A DNA stretch of 64,000 nucleotides, taken from the NCBI RefSeq assembly GCF_910591885.1, contig NC_063278.1, positions 3,311,501-3,375,500 of the forward strand, in the 5' to 3' direction. Of this stretch, positions 38,401 to 50,400 are shown in pieces. Position numbers and translations under genes: made by a program. Source of the stretch: Bombus terrestris (taxonomy: Eukaryota; Arthropoda; Insecta; Hymenoptera; Apidae). How positions within the stretch are numbered: the stretch's first letter is position 1; each line of letters starts with the position of its first letter. The notes under the pieces were generated by a model. That model was given only the letters and a program-made list of their open reading frames with translations. It made no database searches and had not been told where the DNA came from.

Positions 38401-41400
38401 TGCTCTCTAAAGCTTTGCGTTGCTAAATTCTACAAATCTGTAGATCTCGAAATTTCGAAATACCACAACCTCTAAGCTTATAAAGTGTACAGATCTACGA
38501 ATCTATGAATCTGTAAGTCTACGAATCTGTAGGTCTGTAAATTTCTGAATCTAAATGTAAAAATGTATAAAATTAGCGAACCGACCGATCTGTACGAACG
38601 TTAATTGAAATGTGGAAAAGAAAAAAGAAAGAAAGTATTTTCAGCCGATAGAAACGACGAAATAAACGATGTTTCTGTAATTTTTCAAGTAAACGCGGAT
38701 TGGGACGCGGCAATCAACGGTATTCTAGCTAGAAACGGTGGAATCCAGAAATGGACGCTAGGCGCCGCGGCGAAATGTAACATCGACGAAGGATCGACGT
38801 TCCGTTGTAAATTCAACACCGATCTTCAGTTGGGTTTGAGCTTGCAGCAGAAACTCGACGAGAACGCCACGTTAAGTTTGTCATTTAACATCGATTGTGC
38901 CAATGTAACGAGAGGCGGTCACAAAGTCGGCTTGGCCTTCGAAATCGAAGCGTGAACAACCAATTGTCGACGTTTCGAATTGTCTTTTGTAAGAACGTTC
39001 TTTGATGTCTATTTTTTTTCTTTCATTTTATATTTCTCAACTTTTCGAGTCCGCTTGTTTCTCGCCTATGTATTGTGACTGTTCGTATTAAACGTCCGAT
39101 ATTGTTATTAAAGTAGCACTTTTACTTAACTGTGTTGCAATTTATTCGAACTTTCAGATACTTTGTTTTATCATTTAAAGTCGTAACAACTCGTAGTTTT
39201 ATTAACGTTTACTATTTTTTTTTTTTTTTTTTTTTTTATTAAAACAACGTGCGCGTATATTTTCGTTTTTACTAGAAACTCGAGTGCGCCGAGGCTTTCA
39301 GTAAGTTGTTGTTTATGAGACGATCATTTTTTTTTCTTTTTTTAGGAGGTATAGTAATTTAAAAATTATTTGAAAATAAAGGTGTAACAGGTATTACGAT
39401 TTGTGTTATTATTACGCTGTATTTTAATACACGGAGTATCTAGATACACAAAAGGAAGAAGATTTGAAATTTGGATAAATACAAATAAAAATAGCAATAT
39501 TTTCAGCTCTGAATCGGAAGAAGGGAAGAGAAGATTACGGTGAAATTGGGGATGAATGACCCTCTTGTTTCGAAGTGTTATGGCTACTATTAGAAAGAGG
39601 ATTTACGATTAGATAACTTGAGGTACGAGCAGAATATACTGCAACGTAGTTCGATGTATTAACAAAAATGGATTTAGCATTAGAAAAAAAAATACAAGAC
39701 GTAAAATCCATAAATAATTTAGAAAATATTACATCTACATTGTATCGTATTCTCTGTAATTGGCCTTGTATTATTGGTTTCGAAATATATTTATGAAATT
39801 ATAAATGATAATTATGAAAAGAGGGTCGAGTTCTATTATCTGAAAATTCCCTCATCGGGAGATTTATATCTCCACATTAACCTGGATACTACAGGTTACA
39901 ATCTATTTAACACTACAACTACCACACCAGTCAAATTGACTGGTTTTACAATTTTATTTTAAAATTTCCACTTCGTGTTATATTTTTCCCGCAATGATAT
40001 AATGACTTTCGCAACGATAACCAAAAGAATAATACAATGAATTTTATTTTCTTTTTTATGTACTCAAACTGAAAATAATTTTGTATCAAGGCTACTTATA
40101 CCAATACCAGTCAAAACGAATGGTACTTGTCAAAGTGTTAAAGGGTCCTGCAATCTATTTATCCCAATTAACCAGTTTCCTCGTTTTATACAACCTCCCA
40201 CACGTTTCTCAAACTTTTAGCGATCGCTAGAACGCTAGATGCTAACGTTAGAAATGCCATAGCACTCAAAATGATTAGTTCTACAATTCTATAAATGTGT
40301 CAACCTTCGTTTAGGGATCATGGTCCCAGATGGATTAATAACGTTGAGGCTGAGGTTGACTGATCGAAGAACCAGTGGATGAATTTGTAATAGAAAAGTA
40401 TATTGAAATAATTAAAGGTATAAGTATAAGTATAATGTATAAATTTATGCTGATTCAGATCCTTACTCTCTTAGTGTTACTAAACAATGGAATGATAGGG
40501 AACACGTTCATATATTTGTAGCAAAATGACATTACCAAAAAAGTTAAGCTTATAGCTTGGGCTAGAGGTTACAGAGAACATAAATAGAAATCTGTTTATT
40601 AGTTTCTTTGTTCCTAATCCTTGCAACCCAAAACATAATGTATACTCAATACAATAATATGCACCGCTCCTTATTTAGAATATTTCTGAGTAATAGCAGT
40701 CTCTAGGTCATAGATATACACAAATAAAGATGTAGAGTTTTTCTTCAAGTAGTTACTTCAACAAATAATACCAAAAATGTACTACATAACATGGAATTCC
40801 TTCTATAAGAAAATAATAAATCAATAAATATAAAAATATTCTGTTATTACGTATTTTTTAAAGACCAGTCATTTTCACTGATTTTGGTAGAAATAACTTC
40901 GTGTTAACTATCGGTAGCTAGTGTTAAGCCTTCCTTATGTCCCTATCCAATTCCACGAAATACACAACAGAATCTAGGTATTAACGTCTGAAACTTCAAA
41001 AACGTTACGATCCTCGGAAACAGTGTGCGTGAACTTCAATAACATTCCGAACTTCCCAACAACCTAACGTGTATTGGATTAATATAGGAGAGTGGATCGA
41101 TAAGTAAGTTACAGCTTGCCGATAACTTTCATTCGGAAAAAAGATATACAGTTACCGTTGCTGCTGATACGGATGAAACATTGTTTCGCCTGGTAAAACG
41201 AATACAGCATCGTTCTACATCGTGAACACCTATCATGTTTCAGTTCGTCTACATCGATTAACAATACTATATCAACCACGGTATCATTCATGTATATTAA
41301 CATTCGTTAAATGTTTAAGAACGTAACTTGATCCGCGCAAAGTATAGTAAACTCGGGTTTCGCGTAACTTGTGATATAATTTCATTTATGTCGAGTTAAC

Positions 41401-44400
41401 ACTGTCTCTTATTACGCTAGTCTTGCTTAGAGGAGATGTATATCTACTATGCGTACAGTTTGAGCCATAAAATACAGAGCGTGATTCACAGGCCATTGAA
41501 AAGAGTGAACGATGATTACAACTTCCGATGTTGAACGTGCAGATAGCGAAGGAAATCTACGATACGAAGGAAACCTCAAGAAAAGTTGTTCGACTTTTGT
41601 TTCTCGAATTTATAATTCCAATACGAACACTAATCTACAGTGTGTTTATCCGAGCTGATGTTTATGCTAAAGCCGATGTTTATGAGCTGATATTTGTACG
41701 ATCTTGAAGCAAGCCTCGTTTTAATTCTTTAAACGCATCTCTTTTATTTATTTTCTATTGCACATTCTCGTGACTGACGTCAGAACATTTCCAAAATGCT
41801 GCATACGCACGTATGTATTTTCTACAGGACAATTTCGAGAGATGAAACGACAGAGTTACTGTGTCAACGGCGTTAGCATTACTCGATGTACACAGCGAGG
41901 AGAAGAGACGATTTTACGCGTGTAATGTAACGCGTTGCAACGTGTGCAGAATAATCCAGTATGACGATCCACAAATGAGTGGGATTCGCGTAAATGCGAT
42001 TCTTGATCCTGCGGGTTTCCCTCCGACATTTTTCGACCATTGTTGTTGCTATCGTTCCGCGTGCGTCTATAATTCCAGTGTGCAATTTGTTTGCGCTCTA
42101 CATCAGATATAATATTAATGTCGTGGCATGGCTTTGTCGTATCGTATCTCGGTATTATCTTGTGCAAAATGTTCTGACGTCAGCTGCAAGACAAACGACG
42201 CAAAGAATAGGAGAGATCCATTTAAAAAACTTAAACGTAATGTCCACAGGACATTTCAGAGCCACTTCGAGATCGTATAAATAAGAGCACGATAGGCGCT
42301 CTTTCATGACTTTCGTTTGAATCATTTCTTCGTGTGTTTTATATTAGGTTGTCCGTTCAGTGTCTTTCTTCTACAGACACGTCTTTTACAATGACGCATC
42401 TTTATACAAACATGAAACCTAATCCGTCGAACGTTATGATCTTTATTTTGATAGAAGAAAATGGATCATACGTAATTCGATAAAATAATATAAAACAGAA
42501 AATGTTGTACATCCATTATTTCCTTAAAATAAAAACGAGAGAAACTTTTCGGACGTCTTGATAGTTTCCCAAATATCCTAACTGCTCGCAGATAAATGTA
42601 CGGCAATGAAAAAATACGAGGTTCTCAAATATTAAAACGGGTTTAAAAACTTGAACGCGAGGATCGCTGGGCATTTCAGGGTCACTTCGAGATCGTATAA
42701 ATAACAGCACGATATACGTCCCTTCATACGCTACTATATTCGTTTCAATCATTTTTTCGTATGTTTTATAGTTTTTCAGATATCCTAACGGTTCAGATAA
42801 TCAGCGTGACAGTATAGAAATACGAGGTTCTCGGATATTAAAAAGAACTGACGATTTCCACGATATCTGCTCGAGCAAATAAAATTTAACAATGAGAGAA
42901 GAGATCGTTCTACTATCCGAGAGTTCCATTATCCGAACATTTTCGTCCCTCTGTTGGCATCTGACACGGGAGACATATTACAGTCAGATGAATTCGTCAC
43001 GGTGCGAACTACAACCTACCTACCTGAACAAAAACACGCAATTCCGTACGAAAAGAAAAAAAAGAAACAAAATTTCAGCTGAAAATTTCGAAAGTACATC
43101 CACCGAGAGAAGATTTACGACCAATGATTAATAATTGCGCGCTTCAAATAGGACACCGCGTATTTGCAAAATGACAAGTTTTTTTTCTTTTTTTTTTTTT
43201 ATTATTTAATTTGTACTTTACAATTTATCCAGCTGGACATTTGGTGAATTTTTCTAATTTAATTGCTAAATAGCAAGTAGGTGGCTACCCCCAGCGGGTT
43301 ACCATTTTCGAATTTGTCTATTTTATTTCCTTATGAGGTCAGTAGGGTGTTTTCTTTTTAGTCTTCTTTGTAGAATTTTCTTTTATTATTTAATTTGTAC
43401 TTTACAATTTGTCCAGCTGGACATTTGGCGAATTTTTCTAATTTAATTGCCAAACAACACGTGGATGGCTACCCCCAGCTGGATACCATCTTCGAGTTTG
43501 TCTGTTTTATTTCCTTATGAGGTCAGTAGGGTGTTTTCTTTTTAGTCTTCTTTGTAGAATTTTCTTTTATTATTTAATTTGTACTTTACAATTTGTCCAG
43601 CTGGACATTTGGTAAATTTTTCTAATTTAATTGCCAAATAACACGTGGATGGCTACCCCCAGTGGGATACCATCATCGAGTTTGACTATTTTATTTCCTT
43701 ATTGAGGTCAGTGGGGTGCTTTCTTCTTGGTCTTCTTTGTAGAATTTTCTTTTATTATTTAATTTGTACTTTACAATTTGTCCAGCTGGACATTTGGTGA
43801 ATTTTTCTAATTTAATTGCCAAACAACACGTGGATGGCTACCCCCAGTGGGATACCATCATCGAGTTTGACTATTTTATTTCCTTATTGAGGTCAGTGGG
43901 GTGTTTTCTTCTTGGTCTTCTTTGTAGAATTTTCTTTTATTATTTAATTTGTACTTTACAATTTGTCCAGCTGGACATTTGGTGAATTTTTCTAATTTAA
44001 TTGCCAAACAACACGTGGATGGCTACCCCCAGTGGGATACCATCATCGAGTTTGACTATTTTATTTCCTTATTGAGGTCAGTGGGGTGTTTTCTTCTTGG
44101 TCTTCTTTGTAGAATTTTTTTTTTATTTAATTTGTACTTTACAATTTGTACAGCTGGATATTTGGTAAATTTTTCTAATTTAATTGCCAAATAACACGCG
44201 GATGGCTACTCCCAGCGGGTTACCATCATCGAGTTTGGCTATTTTATTTCCTTATTGAGGTCAGTGGGGTGTTTTCTTCTTGGTCTTCTTTGTAGAATTT
44301 TTTTTTTATTTAATTTGTACTTTACAGTTTGTCCAGCTGGACATTTGGTGAATTTTTCTAATTTAATTGTTAAATAACACGTGGGTGGCTACCCTCAGTA

Positions 44401-47400
44401 GGATACCATCATCGAGTTTGACTATTTTATTTGTTTAATGAGGTCAGTGGAATGTAGGATAACACGTATCTCGTAATCTCCGTTCTCAAATTGGCTGCGA
44501 ATTTTGCTAATATAAAATCACGACGTTTCGTTATAACTCCAACGAGATATCCAAATGTTTTACGCAACAGACACATCTGTAATACCCTTGTGAACGTTCT
44601 CTATGGTAAACGTTCAAGTATTTCCACGAACATATAGAATTTATCGACAACCGTATCACCAGATGTTATCGCAAATTGCAAGATTTAATTTTAGGATCGG
44701 ACGTGATATACATTTCACGGAAATGCCACGCATAAAACCAGAGCGAAGAAGAAGAAGATACTCGAAGCACGTTTATCAAAATTCCATTTGAATACAACGC
44801 CGTAGCGTTCTCCTTTCCCGTTAACAGCTATTTCGCGAGATCTTGATCACGCGAAGCGCGCCTCGTTGTTAGCCCGATGCAACGAGCAGAGTATAACAGT
44901 CGATGCCAACCCGCAGTTTTACAAACGCCGGCTACGCAACGATTTTTGTTCACGTTGCACGTGCACGTTGCTGAAGTGTATCACGTAGCGGCGTCGTATT
45001 TCACTTGGCTGTTGGCAACAGAACCAGAAATTAATGAAACCGGACCGTTATTGATCTTGTTGCTAACACGTAGTTCCATTGTTTTAACGAGGCAGCATCT
45101 TGTCCGCGCTTATCACTGGCACCGATGAAAATTTGCCAACTTAAAGGGAACCGTTCGATCCCACGGAGTTCATTCTATCAACAGAATTGCGGACGATTTG
45201 TGCCGGATCGCTTGGTTTATGTTTTTATGACGTTTTACGAGGGACGTTTTATGAGAAGGCCGACGGTTATTTGATCCTTAAACGTACAACGTTAACAATC
45301 GTATCTACTAGATTTTCTAATAAATCGTTTGCTAAAATTGGCTCGTTTCCACAAGTGTTTTCTTCCAATCAACGATATTAATTTATCAACCTTCGAGACA
45401 CGAGAGTTACGGTTTTAAAATAGCAGCGTAAAAGAGTTTATGATAAATGGAAGATGAAAATAGGGGTGAAAGTTTCTCGTAGAAAGTCGTAACAGGTGGC
45501 AGGAAATGGATATTTTATGAGAATTCAAGAAGAGGGAAAGATTGTCGATAAATCTTGAACAGTCTATAACAGAGAAAAATGGATGTTCTGTATATAAAAA
45601 GTTTCGACACAAAAACACGTGGTCTATTATCATACTTTCCAGGATAGATGGCCATAAGAGAAACGTTGCAGCAAACAAGCTTACGATGAAGCTCATCAAT
45701 TAACTGCAAGTGACGCGAAGAGACCCGTTTATAGCTTATTAAAATTTAAATTACAAACGATAACTTCTACAGTGATAAGACTTTCATTACCGTGGCGTAT
45801 TTTCGATCTATTTGACTCGTATTTTATACGTACGTATTCCTCCTATATGTTGCTACAGCTTTATGTTTCCTCTTTAATTCAATCATCGGATTGATAAAAT
45901 TCGCTTTTTATCGGTAAAACCATTTAATCTTCGTTCGTTTGTACTACGCCAGAACATGGATCAGCTTTCGTCGCTTTCGTCAATGAAAATGCATTACTAT
46001 CAAAGAAATTTACACAAATTTCCGTGGTTTTTGTTACGAGTTTGTCGATCGTTTTACCATCCTTTATTCGTTAACAACAGCAGTATCGTTTTACTCGAAC
46101 GAAAAGTTCAGCGTGTCTCGGAAACAGTACACGTGGCAGGGAAGGTATTAAACTGTCGATATTGCTGCAGCAGACGCTTTTGCGCGCCGTGTGACACGGC
46201 ACATTCGACGATGCTTTGGCAAATTAATGCGAGCCACAGAAACGCAATACGTACGTATACACGTTGGCTACGTGCTAATTAATTAGTGCGTAGAGTATAG
46301 CAGAGCCAAGTATAGCAGAGCCGCCTACCATTCGAATATTTTGTTAGCCGAACGTTCGACGTGCGCGTTGGAAAGAGCTGCTCTATCCACGAAGCATCGC
46401 TTCGTGTATTAAACGCGCTGATCCTAACGTCATTGTAAAGTAACGTGCACCTGTCCGCGAAACAGCGGCCAGTCGTTTTCATCGCTGCGCGTTTCCGTCG
46501 CGAAAACTGGCGTTAAAGCCGAATTTACGCTCTTTCACTTGGCAACAACACGGCGGATGAACGCCGCTTTCATTCTTGTTTCATGCGCGGATGAAACCAG
46601 ATGAAAGCAGCGTTCATCCGCCGTGTTCGTGCAAAGCGAAACAGTGTAAACTCGGCTTGAAATTGTCAGTAGCGAGGCGAGTACGACGTCGCAGCTGTAA
46701 ACGAATGTAGCGATGTAGGGTGGAAGCGTTTTGCGCGTCGCTCGACATTTTAGTAGCCAGGCAAAACCTCTTACTGATCGCTTCTTAGACTTGTAGCGGC
46801 ACACGAGCTACAGGGCAATTCAAATCATGTTGCTTTGCCTCGGAGTATCAATATCGTTAGAAAACACATAATGTAATAATAAATAAACTCAGGGGAAAAC
46901 AATGTCGCTGTTACGTGCAACCCTCGAACACAGACGAACGTGAATTTCCCGACTCTCCTCCGATCAGTATAAATAAACAGACGCGATCGTAAGGATTATA
47001 GTATCTAGCAGTTATCAATCTAATCAGCGAGTATATTAGCGATTATACAGTGTCTTAGCGAATCCGTAAGTACGAGCGTCTCAAAGACATTATCCGTATT
47101 TATTTATTAATTATTTTAAATACACCTGGAGGTTTCGAAAACGAGCAATCTCGTCTTATAAATCTCACGATCAACCATCCTTTACATAGTCCTCTACGGA
47201 CTGTACACTGGCGTGGACGTATCGCCGCGTCTAACGGACTACACTTACGTTCTTGCGAAGCGACGCTTCTTTTCGACCAACGTTAGCACATGCATCGTCG
47301 TACGCGTTAGAGCATAAATGAGAATGGAAAAAGAGAATGTAATGGAGCCTCTCGCGTCGACAATTTCTATAGTTTGGCGCGCCAAAAAGGTAGGGGCCGT

Positions 47401-50400
47401 CTGATGTTAAAGCAAATTCACCATCTCTTTGATCTCTGTTTGAACGAATGAAAGTTAATACGAGGAAAGTGATTGTTCTAGTATTGGAAAGTTCCATGAA
47501 ATGGCTTGCCTGTTGGTTGGCATATCGAAGGCTCTATCAACTGTATATCAAGCTCCGTGCAGAGTTTGTTAATATCGTCACGTAACTACAGACATTTAAT
47601 ACCGTGAGGATGAAATGCGTGGAATTTGATAAGAGAAAAAAAAAAGAAAGAAAGAAAAAAGGATCGTTTCATTAGAAAATATGACGATTGTAAGTAACGA
47701 CTTACTCTGTGTCGTGGAACCGCCGGCATACTACTGGTCCTTCCGCGATATTGCTTTGGTCCTGGAACTCGGGATCCTGACGCTGAACCAGCTGTACCAG
47801 CTGGACTGGTTGGACTTGGTCCGCCTGGGCTCGTGCCTGGACTCAAGTGAGACGAAGAGGACGCTGTTCCAGGACTTATGGCCGGGGTTCTTGTGGGACT
47901 CCTCGGCGAGGGCGATAAATGACCCCAAGGGCCGGTTTCTGCTTGTAGAAACCTATTGTTGGGGCGAGGAGAATTTAATGAGAGATTTTAATCATAGGTT
48001 TCGATAATAAGATAGGTGTGAGCTGTTGCATTTAGATGATAATGAGAAAGCAGAAGCGATAGAAAAATATATTTACGCAGCATGATGAAAAATAAAGAAA
48101 GTTTCTACTCCATCGATACCGAAAGAAATACGATAAACGAACAGAGAAGGAAGCAAATTGTTGCTGAAATACCATTAACAATACAGAGAAATTTACTATC
48201 AGTTTATTTTAAATACTGTTATTTTGTTTTATTGGCAACGCTTTCAATTATTCGAGCGCAAATTACTAACTCGCATATGTTTGCGACAACACTGTTTGCG
48301 ATCGAATTCCAACGAGGACTACTTTGCTCCATCAGCGATCACACGGTGCCATTTTTCCAGCAGTTTCAAACGCCTAGCGTTAGGTTTGCAGAAAATCGTA
48401 ACCTACGGTAACGTGACAGGATATTTTCCCTTAAAGTCGGACTGTACGCAGAAGGCTGTGTGATTCGCTCGTCCTTAATTTTGTCTAAGGATTAAAGGGC
48501 TAAATTTAGCGAATTTCTAACTTCGCGTGACGTATACCGCGCGTACTGTCGAAAATCTAACTGGAGTTTCTAACAAGTAGAAAGTAACAGCATTCTACAT
48601 GCAAATATCTACTTCTTGTGGTCACTGTACGTATCTACGTGTATTTGTATCGTTGAGGATTTTTCACTGCTTAAACATGTCATATGTTAGTTTTAAACTA
48701 TTTATTTTAAACTACTTGACACGATATTAAATGAAATTCGACGAAGTTTCTTTTGGTACAGTTATAAATGCTATCTGCAATTTTTATTAGGATTCAATAA
48801 CAAAATTTGCATACAGTCTACGATAGAAAAATTTGATTTTAGGCTACAACATATTGTACGCCAAGTTGATACATGTTCTATTACGTTAAAGTGGAAAGAT
48901 TAATACGTAAAAAATTCTTTCAATTCATGTTACGTATGAACTTTTCATACAGCCATTAGTACAGTGCTGTAAATTAATGTCTCACGGAGAAAACCAAAAT
49001 TCCTATTTCGGTTATTTTGCATAAACAGGTCAATGTATAATGATACAAAAAGCTGCGAGTAGCTTTAAGCAGTTTCGGATAATTTGAAAGTTTTCAAAGT
49101 CGAAAGTAATTAAGAAAGTAATTACACGAGCGATTGCAAAGACGCAGCCGTATAAAAAGTTCAGATTAAAAACAGAACTGAACAGAAGAATATTTAGATG
49201 CAGAAACTTAACTGTATGATACTGTGGTGTAAAAAAAGGCCAACTAGTTTCCTCCAAAAAAGAAAAGGAAAAAGAAAAAACAAAAATGGAAAATAAATAC
49301 AAAAGGTTATTTAAAACATTCTCTTAGAAATAAACATAACATATTTTATTTTAAAAAATCGTCGATATCTATATCGTGTTATTATTACTTCTCACGTAGA
49401 AACTACTCATTATTTCAAATTTTATACATAAATGCAATGAAATTAAACAATAAATAGTATCAATATTTATCAGATTTTATGTTTACTTCGATCAAATATT
49501 AATAGACTTCTCGATATTAATAATATTTTATTGGATGAGTTGATTCCATTTAAATAATTGTTCAACAAATTATGCCAATGAATTATTTGTTAAATTATTA
49601 AGCGATATAATTCATTGAATGATAATCTGAAAATGAAAGAAGCACAACTGAAGCGGTATAGTATGTTATTTTATATATTTACTCTTTCGTGCATTCTTCC
49701 AATGTGTCAAAGAATGCGTTAATGCGTAATTAATTTATTCATAACAATCGTTGATTTATAATTTTTAGACTGGAAGAAAAGGGGTAAACGATTACGTATA
49801 ATACCGTTTTCATAAACAAGATATTGTAAATGAATGAAACAAAACTGCAATTGCAGCGAGTTGAATAAAATTCATAATTTCCGAAAGGTTTTATTACGTT
49901 CACAATGATACCATCAAAAGATTGGCCATTACCAATACGCAAAACCTGTCCATCTCCATTTTAGCCCATTTTCCAACAATGTTTGCTCAACTCCGATCCG
50001 GAATTCAAAGCCCTACGCGATAATAATTTTTTAACTGAAACTTATATTATAAACTTGGTAATTTATTTATGCTCTTTCTAGCAAAAAAAGGTAGCTCTTT
50101 TAATATACCGATGAACATTCGTATTAAGCCCTCGGGCACCGAAGAAATTTTTCACGCGAATTTGAATATTTTCCGCGAATGTTCTACCGATACATCACAC
50201 GCACGAATAAATCGACAGATTTAAAAAAGGCGATTTATTTAAAAACATAAACAAGACTGATATTTTTCACGAATTCTCTCAAGTAGATGTAAACGTGATT
50301 TTTACATAGCGCGAAGAAACGGTCGAGAGCTATTCGTCGTAAACGAGGAGTCAAATTTCACAAAAAACGAACGAGCGAATATTTCTCTAACGAGCCATCG

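Noticed and set aside
41856..42284. Overlapping 83-103-codon frames on both strands as a gene
   Set aside because: No domain, no splice context and no compositional change; probably chance in a CpG-richer stretch.
43764..44194. 73- and 81-codon frames with hydrophobic segments
   Set aside because: They lie in the 184-bp array and repeat with it.
47681..48007. 108-codon plus-strand frame
   Set aside because: Antisense shadow of the GC-rich RGK exon, which has proper splice sites and a matching phase.
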